From contig NZ_LT629689.1 in the NCBI RefSeq assembly GCF_900102035.1, positions 3,332,001 to 3,396,000 of the forward strand: a stretch of 64,000 nt of DNA. Reading direction: 5' to 3'. Made by a program: the position numbers and the translations under genes. How positions within the stretch are numbered: the first letter of the stretch is position 1; each line of letters opens with the position of its first letter. Of this stretch, positions 8,452-16,949 are shown piece after piece. The stretch is from Pseudomonas extremaustralis (lineage in GTDB: Bacteria > Pseudomonadota > Gammaproteobacteria > Pseudomonadales > Pseudomonadaceae). The notes beneath the pieces were generated by a model. The model made no database searches, was not told where the DNA came from, and saw only the letters and a list, made by a program, of their open reading frames with translations.

Positions 8452-9606
8452 TCAGTTTTTCGCCTGGTCGTTAGCCGGATCAGCAGCCTTGGCTTTTGCC
8501 GGAGCAGCCTTCTTCGCAGCGGGCTTGGCCGGGGCCTTTTTGGTCGCAGGCTTGGCCGCGGCTTTCTTGGCTGTGGCCTTCTTGGCGGCAGGCGCCTTTT
8601 TCGCCGTGGCTTTGGCGGCCGGTGCCGGAACATCCTGCACGGCAACCATTTCAGCCACTGGCGGTGTCTTGCCCGACTGGTATTTGCTCAGCAAGGCCAA
8701 CATAGTTGTACGCTGAGTGAACATGATTTCCATGCGACGATTCAGCGCACGGCCCTGGGAGCTGTCGTTGGCGGCGCGCGGCATAAGGTCGCCCATGCCG
8801 CGCAGCATCAAGCGGTCCTGCTTCAGGCCGCTGAGGCTGAAGATCGAAGCGATGGACTGTGCACGCTGCTTGGTCAATGCCTGGCTCGCAGGGGCGCTGC
8901 CGGTGGCATCAACGTGGCCCAGCACCAGTACGGCAGTCTTGGGATCGGCTTCAACGGCCTTGGCCACGCGAGTGAACGGGCCCAGGGTAACCGGCAGCAA
9001 CATCTCCGGGCGCTTAGGGTTGTAGGAGCCGTCTACCGGAGCGATCACGACCAGTACGTTGTCGCGACGCTCCAGTTGCAGGTTGCTGTCCTTGATGGCG
9101 GCGCGCAGGCGCGGCTCATAGTCGTCCAGCCAGGCCTGGGTGATTTTCGGATCGGGCATCGGCACGTTGGTCACGTCGACCTTGGCCAATGGCTTGGGCT
9201 TGCTTTCGAACGGCCACCACCAGTGGGTTTCAGTATCGTTCTTGGCTACCGCAGGGGCCGGTTCCGCAGCCTTGACGTCGGCTTTCAGATCGGCCTTGGC
9301 AACAGCAGCTTTATCGTCGGCATTCTTGGAAGAGAACGGCCACCAGCTGGAGCCGGTGTCAGCCTTGGCGACCGGTGCAGGCGCAGGTGTCGGTGCAGCA
9401 GCGGCGGCTACAGGTGCGGCAGGCTTGGCCCCGGCGGCAGGTTTGGCATCCGGCTTGGCGTCGGTTTGAGTGACTACGTCCTTGGTAGTGGCTTTATCCG
9501 ATCCAAATGACCACCAATGCCCGCCCTCGGCATCATTTTGTGGAGTTTGTGCGCAACCGGTAATAGTGAGGCAAAGCGCCAGTGCCAAGGACTTGTTCGA
9601 TAACAT
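8452..9606 (-). CDS. OmpA-family lipoprotein with WW repeats and Ala/Lys tail
   Basis: A 384-residue predicted outer-membrane lipoprotein (lipobox ITGC, Cys18). Three copies of a Trp-rich motif, GHWWSF (about 29), SWWPFS (about 87) and HWWWPF (about 128), are separated by Ala/Pro/Lys-rich spacers. An OmpA-type peptidoglycan-binding domain follows (about 185-300) with LVLGHVDATGS and SQGRALNRRMEI. The last 57 residues (328-384) are almost only Ala, Lys and Pro in AKKA-type repeats, like histone-H1-like bacterial proteins. The start at 9606 gives the signal peptide. Domain assignment is firm; the roles of the repeats and tail are unknown. Confidence 0.88.
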   Translation of the reverse strand: MLSNKSLALALCLTITGCAQTPQNDAEGGHWWSFGSDKATTKDVVTQTDAKPDAKPAAGAKPAAPVAAAAAPTPAPAPVAKADTGSSWWPFSSKNADDKAAVAKADLKADVKAAEPAPAVAKNDTETHWWWPFESKPKPLAKVDVTNVPMPDPKITQAWLDDYEPRLRAAIKDSNLQLERRDNVLVVIAPVDGSYNPKRPEMLLPVTLGPFTRVAKAVEADPKTAVLVLGHVDATGSAPASQALTKQRAQSIASIFSLSGLKQDRLMLRGMGDLMPRAANDSSQGRALNRRMEIMFTQRTTMLALLSKYQSGKTPPVAEMVAVQDVPAPAAKATAKKAPAAKKATAKKAAAKPATKKAPAKPAAKKAAPAKAKAADPANDQAKN

Positions 9607-9749
9607 GAGATATCCACAAAATGAGAAAAGAAACGGGGGTCTGATTGACCCGTTAAACAGACGCTTACAGGACATTAAAGTTACATCATTTCCTTCAGCG
9701 TCTTCTTATAGTTGCCTTTGTAACAAAAAAACGTGAAACAGCAAGGGGT

Positions 9750-10895
9750 TTACAGACAACCGGCCAATATTCCGACCAACTTCTGTGCCCGCGGGTCCAT
9801 AAGTACATAAGGCCCCAGTGTATTAGTCACGAAACCAAACGCTACATCATGTTCAGGGTCGGCAAACCCCACCGAACCGCCGGCACCGGGATGCCCGAAA
9901 GCACGTGGGCCAAGGCCGAAGGTGGCATTGGGCAACTGCGGTTGATCCAACATGCAGCCCAGGCCGAAACGGGTTTGTGTCAATAATGTTTTATCCGGCC
10001 CGATACTGTGTTCACGGGTCAATTGTTCGAGCATGTCGGCTTCGAGCAAACTACCGTCCAACAAACCGCTATAAAAACCCGCCAGGCTGCGCGCATTACC
10101 ATGGCCATTTGCCGCCGGCTGCTGCATGCGTCGCCATTCGGGTTTATTAGTGCTGGTCAGAATAGACGGCGGATTGGCAAATGCCCGTGTAGTCATGGCC
10201 GTCGGTTCACGCATCATTACTTGCAGTAACCGTTGAGCGGCTTCATCGCCCATGTTGCCTTTGCTGCGCGCTATATGTGCCACGCGATAAAACTCTTCGT
10301 CGGCCAGGCCCACATGGAAGTCCAGCCCCAGCGGGCGCGCAACCCGTGCCACGATGGACTCCCCCGGCCCACGCCCGTCGGCACGCCGCAGCAGTTCACC
10401 AACCAGCCAGCCGTAGGTGATGGCCTCGTAGCCATGGCCCTGGCCCGGCGTCCACCACGGCGCTTCGGCCGCCAGGGTATCGACCATCAGTTGCCAGTCG
10501 TACAGCGCTTCGGTGGGCAACATCTCGCGGATCGCCGGCAACCCGGCCTGGTGGCAGAGCAACTGGCGCAGGGTGATGTTCTGCTTGCCGGCGGCGGCGA
10601 ACTCCGGCCAGTAGTTGGCAACCGGCGCATCCAGCTGCAGCTTGCCTTCGGCCACCAATTGCAGGGCGGTGACAGCGGTGAAGGTCTTGGTGCAGGAGAA
10701 CAGGTTGACGATGGTGTCGCTGTGCCAGGCCTCGGTGCCGTCCTTGTCGGCGGTACCGGCCCACAGGTCGACGACGGTTTCACCGCCGATCTGGATGCAC
10801 AGCCCGGCACCACGTTCCTGCGGGTCATCGAATAACGCGGCGAACGCTTCACGCACCGCTTCGAACTGGAGCTCGTAATGACCCTGAATCTGCAC
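9750..10895 (-). CDS. Serine hydrolase, class C beta-lactamase/EstB family
   Basis: A 381-residue serine hydrolase of the beta-lactamase-related (COG1680) family. The catalytic SxxK is S67-C-T-K70, and Y156 in GYEAITYGWLVGELL takes the place of the Tyr in the class C YxN motif. A C-terminal HPGAGGSVGFADPE segment matches the third active-site element of EstB-like esterases. No signal peptide is evident, so it is probably cytoplasmic and an esterase or lactonase rather than a true beta-lactamase. The neighbours do not reveal a substrate. Confidence 0.87.
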   Translation of the reverse strand: MQIQGHYELQFEAVREAFAALFDDPQERGAGLCIQIGGETVVDLWAGTADKDGTEAWHSDTIVNLFSCTKTFTAVTALQLVAEGKLQLDAPVANYWPEFAAAGKQNITLRQLLCHQAGLPAIREMLPTEALYDWQLMVDTLAAEAPWWTPGQGHGYEAITYGWLVGELLRRADGRGPGESIVARVARPLGLDFHVGLADEEFYRVAHIARSKGNMGDEAAQRLLQVMMREPTAMTTRAFANPPSILTSTNKPEWRRMQQPAANGHGNARSLAGFYSGLLDGSLLEADMLEQLTREHSIGPDKTLLTQTRFGLGCMLDQPQLPNATFGLGPRAFGHPGAGGSVGFADPEHDVAFGFVTNTLGPYVLMDPRAQKLVGILAGCL

Positions 10896-10977
10896 CGGTG
10901 CACCCTCGAAAGACAGCGTAAAAAGTGGCCGGCATTGTTCCAGCCCTCAGCGTTTTTGTGAACCCATCAGCACTCAA

Positions 10978-13275
10978 TCAATGACCATTTCCAGCGTGTC
11001 CGCCCGCATGCCCGGCGCCTTGCGCCGCGCCTTTGCCGTCACTCGATGCCCTGCCACCTTCGCTTTCACGCACAGCGTTGGCCGCCTTGGCCTTTTGCGC
11101 CTCCTTGCCCAGTTGGTCGATCGCCGCCAGGTTGCTTTTGCGCACACTGTCGACAAAGCCCTGGAACGGCACATCGGTAATACCGACCAGGCCGAAATGG
11201 CCGTTTTCACCGTCCAGCAAGCGGCCGGTAACCGGTTGGTCCAGATACTGGAACCAATGCACGCCGACAATCGACGGCTCGGCCATGGCCTGCTTGAGGA
11301 AGGCACCATACGCCGCACCGCGATCTTCTTCCCTGGCCAACTGCGTCACGCCTCCCCAGAACGGGCCACGGTCGCTGGAGCCAAAGTTGAATTCGGTGAT
11401 CAGCACCGGTTTGTCCAGTGCGCGCAGGGCGGCAAAGTCATAGCCGTCCTGGGGTTTGAGGGTGTACATATTGAAGCTCAGCACATCGCAATACTGCGCG
11501 CAGGCCGCCACCGCTTCCGGCGTGCTCACCGAATAGCGGCCGCCCAGCAGCAGTTGGTTGGGCGCGTGCCATTTCAGCGAATCGGAAAGCGTCTTGAAGT
11601 AGGCGTCGGCGAAGGTCTTCTGGAAATATTTGAAGTCGGCTTCGATTTCCGGGTGTTCGGAACTCGGCATCGGCGCTTCGAACCCCGGATCTTCCATCAG
11701 TTCCCAGCCGGCCAAGTGGATACCCCAGGCCCGCGACAGGCCTTCTTCGTTGCGATACTTGTCGCGCAATTGCTTGAGAAACGCGCGCTTGGCCGGTACG
11801 TCGGTGGTCATGCGCAAGGTCCCGTAGGCCAGGGCATAACGGGATTTCGGATCGTCTCCGGGGCCTGCCCACGCCAGTTCGTTATCGGCGAAGAAGCCGA
11901 TCAGCCATGGATCATCGCGGTGATCGCGGGCGGCAATGGCCACGGCGCGCTCGGTGGCCATGGCGAAACGCGGGTCGAACGGATCGGGCATGCCGCCCCA
12001 CCAGTCGGTGCCGGTGCTGATGCTGGCGTAATCGCCGACGATCGACAGCGGCAAGGTGTACGGCACCCGGTCAGCGGTGGCCAGGCCCGGCTCGCTCCAG
12101 TTGCCCACGGTGTTGAAACCCCAGGCTTGCAGGCGGTCGAGGGTGTGGGTGACCCAGCGTTTCTGGTCGAAGCCTTTGGTGTCATAGGTGCGCTGCAGGT
12201 TGGCGCCATAGAAGTCGTACCAGCGCCCCACATTGAAGCCACGGCCCTGATCGGCACCGTTGCCACTGCGGTTGTCGCCGCTGCCGTAATACTTGTCGAA
12301 AGGTTCACCCGCCTTGGGCAATGCCGCGAACATCCACTCGCGGCCGGCTACGTAGGTCTGGTTATTGGTCGCAGCCACGGTGTTGACCCCCAGGGAGTAA
12401 AACGGGTGGCCTTCCGGCGTTACGAGGTACCAGCGACCGTCGCGCTTCTCGGTGCGGAAAAAGCCGCTGGCGTCGAACACCGGGCCCTTGTTCCATCCGC
12501 CGTATTGGTCCAGGGAGGCGTTGTCCCGCTCGGTAAGCCAAGCCTTGAGCTGTTGCTGCTCCTTGGCGGCGGCAGCCTTGAGTTGCTCGTCGCTGCTGAC
12601 TTTTTCCGGCCAGCGCGCGCGGTTCGACTGCCCATACGCATCCACCAACTCGCTATAGGCGGCCTTCACCACCGGTTCGCTGTCCTGCACGCCGAAACGT
12701 TCCAGCAGGATGCTTTGGGCGGCGACGGGCTTGATCATCGACAGGGTCACCGAGACCACCTGGCTGCGGTCCACCTCCCCGGTGCTGCTGGCCAGCAACA
12801 CGCGCTGGCCGTCAACGGTGATCGGCATCGGTGGGCCGGCCTTCATGCCTTGGCTCAACGGCGAGTTGGCTTGCAGCGGCACCAGCAAGGTCTGGGCCGG
12901 GCCGGCCGGCAGGTCGATGCGGCTGAGCAGGGTCTTGCCGTCGTTGCTCTGCACCTTGACGTACAGGGTCAGCGCCCAGTCCATGGCGCTCTGGATACGC
13001 AGGCTCATGGCGCTGGATTGCGACCAGTCCCACACGCCGGTCTGAGGGCTGAGCACCAGGCTCGGCTCGGCCGCCGGGTTGAAGGTGATGCGGCGCAGCA
13101 CCTCGCCTTCGGCGGTCTGTTCGGCGTTGTATTGCGGCAGGCTGGCGTCCTGGGTCGCCACGTTGACCACATCGGCGGGCCGGACGAAGTTGAACAATGT
13201 CTGTTGCCCGGCGGGCGCGGCCATCAGCGGCGCGGCGAGCAGCAGGGCAAAAAGAGCGGGCAGCGTGCGAATCAT
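10978..13275 (-). CDS. Secreted GH50-type glycoside hydrolase (agarase-like)
   Basis: A 765-residue exported protein: signal peptide ending PLMAAP near residue 20, an N-terminal beta-rich carbohydrate-binding-like half, then a TIM barrel of the clan GH-A type resembling beta-agarase family GH50. Probable acid/base and nucleophile glutamates are in FFADNELAW (about 465) and LITEFNFGS (about 627). WGFNTVGNWS and the C-terminal GVHWFQYLDQP also fit. The extreme C terminus is Gly/His/Ala-rich. The start at 13275 follows an in-frame open stretch without homology. Substrate is not known; agar is unlikely for a soil pseudomonad. Next to dinG on the same strand. Confidence 0.82.
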   Translation of the reverse strand: MIRTLPALFALLLAAPLMAAPAGQQTLFNFVRPADVVNVATQDASLPQYNAEQTAEGEVLRRITFNPAAEPSLVLSPQTGVWDWSQSSAMSLRIQSAMDWALTLYVKVQSNDGKTLLSRIDLPAGPAQTLLVPLQANSPLSQGMKAGPPMPITVDGQRVLLASSTGEVDRSQVVSVTLSMIKPVAAQSILLERFGVQDSEPVVKAAYSELVDAYGQSNRARWPEKVSSDEQLKAAAAKEQQQLKAWLTERDNASLDQYGGWNKGPVFDASGFFRTEKRDGRWYLVTPEGHPFYSLGVNTVAATNNQTYVAGREWMFAALPKAGEPFDKYYGSGDNRSGNGADQGRGFNVGRWYDFYGANLQRTYDTKGFDQKRWVTHTLDRLQAWGFNTVGNWSEPGLATADRVPYTLPLSIVGDYASISTGTDWWGGMPDPFDPRFAMATERAVAIAARDHRDDPWLIGFFADNELAWAGPGDDPKSRYALAYGTLRMTTDVPAKRAFLKQLRDKYRNEEGLSRAWGIHLAGWELMEDPGFEAPMPSSEHPEIEADFKYFQKTFADAYFKTLSDSLKWHAPNQLLLGGRYSVSTPEAVAACAQYCDVLSFNMYTLKPQDGYDFAALRALDKPVLITEFNFGSSDRGPFWGGVTQLAREEDRGAAYGAFLKQAMAEPSIVGVHWFQYLDQPVTGRLLDGENGHFGLVGITDVPFQGFVDSVRKSNLAAIDQLGKEAQKAKAANAVRESEGGRASSDGKGAAQGAGHAGGHAGNGH

Positions 13276-13363
13276 ACGAACAAGGTTCTCCCAAACGACC
13301 GGTGAATGGCCTGATGACATAACTGAGATAGACCACAAAGTGGGCGAATTCGCCCACGGTGGC

Positions 13364-15508
13364 TTAAGAAATTTCGCGCCGGAACGGCGGCAAGGCATTC
13401 AGGATCGCCTTGCCATAGCGCTGGGTGACCAGGCGGCGATCGAGCAAGGTGATGGTGCCCCGGTCTTCTTCGGTACGCAGCAGGCGGCCGCAGGCCTGGA
13501 CCAGCTTCAGGGAAGCATCCGGCACCGAGATTTCCATGAATGGGTTGCCGCCCCGCGCCTCGATCCACTCGGCCAGTGCGGCCTCGACCGGATCATCCGG
13601 CACCGAGAACGGGATCTTGGCGATCACCACGTGTTCACAGTAGGCACCGGGCAAGTCCACACCCTCGGCGAAGCTCGCCAGGCCGAACAACACGCTGGAA
13701 TCCCCGCCATCGACCCGCGCCTTGTGCTTGTTCAGGGTTTCCTGCTTGGACAGGTTGCCCTGGATAAACACCTGCTTGCGCCAGTCACGGTCGAGGCCGT
13801 CGAACACGTCCTGCATCTGCTTGCGTGACGAGAACAGCACCAGGGTGCCGCGCGACCCTTCCACCAGCCCCGGCAGGTCACGGATGATTGCAGCGGTGTG
13901 AGCCGGCGCATCCCGTGGGTCGGCCTTGAGGTCGGGCACGCGCAGCACACCGGCGTCGGCGTGATGGAACGGGCTCGGCACCACGGCGGTGACGGCTTTT
14001 TTCGGCAGCCCGGCGCGCATGCGGAAGCGGTCGAAGGTGCCCAGGGCGGTCAGCGTCGCCGAGGTCACCAGGCAGCCATAGGCCACGTTCCACAGGTTGC
14101 GTCGCAGCATTTCGGCGGCAAGGATCGGGCTGGCGTTGACCTCGATATCGAACAACGCACCACTTTCCGACAGGGTCAACCAACGGGCCATGGGCGGGCT
14201 GTCCTCCGGGTCTTCGACGGTAAAGGCAGTCCACAACTCCCAGTTGCCCTGGGACCGGGACAACAGGCTGCCGAACAGCGGGTACCACTCCTCGGCCTGG
14301 TTGCTGGCGATGCCGATATTGACCTCGCCATCCATGCCTTCCTTGAGCAGATCGGTCAGGCGAGTGAACAGGTCGGTCAGGCGCGAGAAGCCCTTTTTCA
14401 GCTCGATGCCCATTTCGCGCATGTGCTCGGGGATCAGCCCGCCCACAAACCGATGACGCGGGCGCTCGCGGCCCTCGACGTCTTCGCCGGGCTTGAAGTC
14501 GGCGACCTGCTCGCAGGCACTGAACATGAACTGCTGCTGGGTCTTGATCTCCCGCGCCAGCTCCGGCACCTGTTCGATCAGTTTGCCCAGGTCGCCGGGC
14601 AGCGGATGCTGGGCCAGCAGCTTGGTGAGGTTCTTGGCGGTGGTCTCCAGCCAGTCGGCGGTGGAGCGCAGCCGCGTGTAGTGGGCGAAGTGGCCGATGG
14701 CCTTGTCGGGCAGGTGGTGGCCTTCGTCGAAAACGTAAAGGGTGTCGCGCGGGTCCGGCAGCACGGCACCGCCGCCCAGGGCCAGGTCGGCCAGCACCAT
14801 GTCGTGGTTGGTGACGATCACGTCGACCTTGCCCATGCCTTCGCGGGCCTTGTAGAAGGCGCACTGGCCGAAGTTGGGGCAATGGCGGTTGGTGCACTGG
14901 CTGTGATCGGTGGTCAGGCGCGCCCAGTCGGCGTCTTCCAGGGCGGTGGGCCAGCTGTCGCGGTCGCCGTCCCATTTGTTGCCGGCCAGTTTCTCGATCA
15001 TGCTGGTGAACAGCTTCTGGCTGACTTCATCGACTTCGATCTTGAAGCCTTCTTCTTCGAACAAGGAAGCTGTGGCGGTTTGCGCGTGGCCTTCCTGCAA
15101 CAGCACGTCGAGCTTGGACAGGCACATATAGCGGCCACGGCCCTTGGCCAGGGCGAAGGTGAAGTTCAGGCCGCTGTTGCGCATCAGGTCGGGCAGGTCT
15201 TTGTAGACGATCTGTTCCTGCAGGGCGACGGTGGCGGTGGCGATCACCAGGCGCTTGCCGGCGGCCTTGGCAGTAGGGATCGCGGCCAGGCTGTAGGCCA
15301 CGGTCTTGCCGGTACCGGTGCCGGCCTCGACGGCCACGACCGCAGGCTCACCCTCGCGGCGACCTTCGTCGTCGGTGTCGATATCCCCGAGGACCTTGGC
15401 CACTTCGGCGATCATCAGGCGTTGGCCGTAGCGCGGTTTCAAGCTCTTGGCTTCGAGAAAACGCGAATAGGCGCCCTGGATCGTGGTTTTGAGTTCAGTG
15501 CTGATCAT
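13364..15508 (-). CDS. dinG: ATP-dependent DNA helicase DinG
   Basis: A 714-residue XPD-like superfamily 2 helicase. Walker A EAGTGTGKTVAYS lies at about residues 61-73, the DEAH-type Walker B as DEGHH, and a cysteine cluster CTNRHCPNFGQC belongs to the 4Fe-4S domain. C-terminal motifs LFGLASFAEGVDLPG and LVQACGRLLRTEEDRG complete the helicase core. DinG unwinds R-loops, D-loops and 5'-tailed duplexes and helps forks pass transcription. Length matches the E. coli protein. No LexA box was identified by eye in the short gap before it. Confidence 0.96.
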   Translation of the reverse strand: MISTELKTTIQGAYSRFLEAKSLKPRYGQRLMIAEVAKVLGDIDTDDEGRREGEPAVVAVEAGTGTGKTVAYSLAAIPTAKAAGKRLVIATATVALQEQIVYKDLPDLMRNSGLNFTFALAKGRGRYMCLSKLDVLLQEGHAQTATASLFEEEGFKIEVDEVSQKLFTSMIEKLAGNKWDGDRDSWPTALEDADWARLTTDHSQCTNRHCPNFGQCAFYKAREGMGKVDVIVTNHDMVLADLALGGGAVLPDPRDTLYVFDEGHHLPDKAIGHFAHYTRLRSTADWLETTAKNLTKLLAQHPLPGDLGKLIEQVPELAREIKTQQQFMFSACEQVADFKPGEDVEGRERPRHRFVGGLIPEHMREMGIELKKGFSRLTDLFTRLTDLLKEGMDGEVNIGIASNQAEEWYPLFGSLLSRSQGNWELWTAFTVEDPEDSPPMARWLTLSESGALFDIEVNASPILAAEMLRRNLWNVAYGCLVTSATLTALGTFDRFRMRAGLPKKAVTAVVPSPFHHADAGVLRVPDLKADPRDAPAHTAAIIRDLPGLVEGSRGTLVLFSSRKQMQDVFDGLDRDWRKQVFIQGNLSKQETLNKHKARVDGGDSSVLFGLASFAEGVDLPGAYCEHVVIAKIPFSVPDDPVEAALAEWIEARGGNPFMEISVPDASLKLVQACGRLLRTEEDRGTITLLDRRLVTQRYGKAILNALPPFRREIS

Positions 15509-15607
15509 GGATAGTCGGGCGCAAAAAACGCTGGATAAATTTTCAGTGGTTCGGATCGGTCGCTATCATACCCCGCTAATTAATCCCGCGCAGAACGGAG
15601 TACCACC

Positions 15608-16072
15608 ATGACCGCGTTTAGCCTCGCTTACACCCTGCATGTATTGGCCGCCCTGATTTGGGTAGGCGGTATGTTTTTCGCCTGGATGATCCTGCGCCCC
15701 GCCGCTGTGGCGGCCCTTGAAGGCCCTGCCCGGCTAAAGCTGTGGGCAAATGTGTTTCAACGTTTTTTCGTGTGGGTTTGGGTGGCCGTGCTGGTTTTGC
15801 CGATCAGCGGTGTCGGCCTGCTGCAACTGCGCTTCAACGGCTTTGAAACCGCGCCGCGTTATGTGCAGGTGATGATGGGCTTATATCTGGTGATGACGGC
15901 GCTGTTTATCCGTATCCAGGCGCTGAAATTCCCCGAATTGCGCGCGGCGGTAGCGGCTGAGGATTGGCCGGCGGGTGCGGCTGCACTGGGGCAGATTCGC
16001 AAACTGGTGGGGATCAATCTGATCGTGGGCCTGGTAGTGGTGGCGATTGCTTCGGCTCGGCCGATGTTCTGA
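15608..16072 (+). CDS. CopD-like integral membrane protein
   Basis: A 154-residue protein with four predicted transmembrane helices. The first helix carries the conserved LAYTLHVLAALIWVGGMFF pattern of the CopD family, with a His and a Trp facing the membrane, and the third contains YVQVMMGLYLVM. CopD proteins are linked to copper uptake or resistance, but small stand-alone members like this one are functionally undefined; no copC or copAB lies nearby. The ATG follows GGAGTACCACC, a good ribosome site. Divergent from dinG. Confidence 0.85.
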   Translation: MTAFSLAYTLHVLAALIWVGGMFFAWMILRPAAVAALEGPARLKLWANVFQRFFVWVWVAVLVLPISGVGLLQLRFNGFETAPRYVQVMMGLYLVMTALFIRIQALKFPELRAAVAAEDWPAGAAALGQIRKLVGINLIVGLVVVAIASARPMF

Positions 16073-16080
16073 CCAGACAC

Positions 16081-16180
16081 TGTAGGAGCGAGCTTGCTCG
16101 CGAAGGTCGTCAACGATAACGCAGCGCTTCTGGAAGCCCGTGTCGCCGATGGTTTTTTCGCGAGCAAGCTCGCTCCTACA
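16081..16180. repeat. Paired inverted REP sequences, type A
   Basis: A 100-base unit with ends TGTAGGAGCGAGCTTGC and its exact inverse, the inner part variable. It lies between the convergent CopD-like and collagen-like genes, eight bases after one stop codon and ten before the other, and would form a large cruciform or RNA hairpin on both transcripts. Confidence 0.92.
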
Positions 16181-16190
16181 AGTGGGTGTG

Positions 16191-16949
16191 TCAGAGGCGC
16201 TGGATCGTTACGGCGCCCGCAGGCCCAGCCGGCCCCGGCTGTCCTTCAAGTCCTGGCCGGCCCTTCTCGCCGCCATCGGCGCGGTACACCAGGCAGCCTT
16301 TGGATTGGCCACCGTTGCCCGGTTTACCCGCCGTGCCAGCCAAACCACCGGCACCGCCATCGACCCACACCTTGATCTTGTCGCCTGGGAAGTCCTGCGG
16401 CAGTTCGACCCGCACCTGCGCACCTGCCGCGCCAGGCAACCCGTCACCACCGTTATCGCCGTTGGCGCCGCGCCCAGCCGAGCCCCACGTGCACCCTGGG
16501 TCTTCACCGTTGGCACCATCCAGCCCGGCATACCCCTGGGCACCAGCGCCACCGCGGGCATCCACCGACAGTTCTTCAGCCGTCAGGGCTTTGATATGCA
16601 AGGTCAGGTCACGCCCGGCCTTGGCTGGTTTTTCATGGGTGCCCGGTGCGCCACGGGAAGTGAACTGGCTGCCGTGGTCCAATTGGGCATGCTGCACCTG
16701 CAGTTGTAATGCGTTAATACCGGGGGCAATCGCAATACGGGCGTCGCGGCCCAAGTGCAGTTGATCCACCGTGACCTGGCTGATCGTGGCCGGGATCAGC
16801 AAGGTGCCGTAGTCCGCCACATCCAGGCGTTCCAGCTGCAATACGCTGGTGCTGCTGGGCAGGCGCATCAATGAGTTGGTTTCGACACTGACGCTCTGGG
16901 CCAGGGCTATGGGGCTGACCAACAGGGCCAACAGAAAAACCTTACGCAT
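16191..16949 (-). CDS. Collagen-like secreted glycine-rich protein
   Basis: A 252-residue protein with a signal peptide (MRKVFLLALLVSPIALAQ). The first half is predicted beta-rich, with a ladder of short strands (LQLERLDVADYGTLLIP, VTVDQLHL). The second half holds Gly-X-Y-like runs such as GLDGANGED, GANGDNGGDGLPG and GRPGLEGQPGPAGPAG, interrupted by a strand segment VRVELPQDFPGDK. Two cysteines (in DPGCTWG and SKGCLVY) could pair. The second of two adjacent ATGs is chosen because GGAG is better spaced. It is probably periplasmic or extracellular; the function is unknown. Confidence 0.8.
   Translation of the reverse strand: MRKVFLLALLVSPIALAQSVSVETNSLMRLPSSTSVLQLERLDVADYGTLLIPATISQVTVDQLHLGRDARIAIAPGINALQLQVQHAQLDHGSQFTSRGAPGTHEKPAKAGRDLTLHIKALTAEELSVDARGGAGAQGYAGLDGANGEDPGCTWGSAGRGANGDNGGDGLPGAAGAQVRVELPQDFPGDKIKVWVDGGAGGLAGTAGKPGNGGQSKGCLVYRADGGEKGRPGLEGQPGPAGPAGAVTIQRL

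Noticed and set aside
7813..9510. A 565-codon plus-strand frame across pdxH and the OmpA lipoprotein gene
   Set aside because: It spans two real genes on the other strand; its repeats only mirror the Ala/Lys tail.
10981..13305. A 774-codon open frame opposite the GH50 gene
   Set aside because: His/Arg/Gly-rich translation without motifs, a typical shadow of a high-GC gene.
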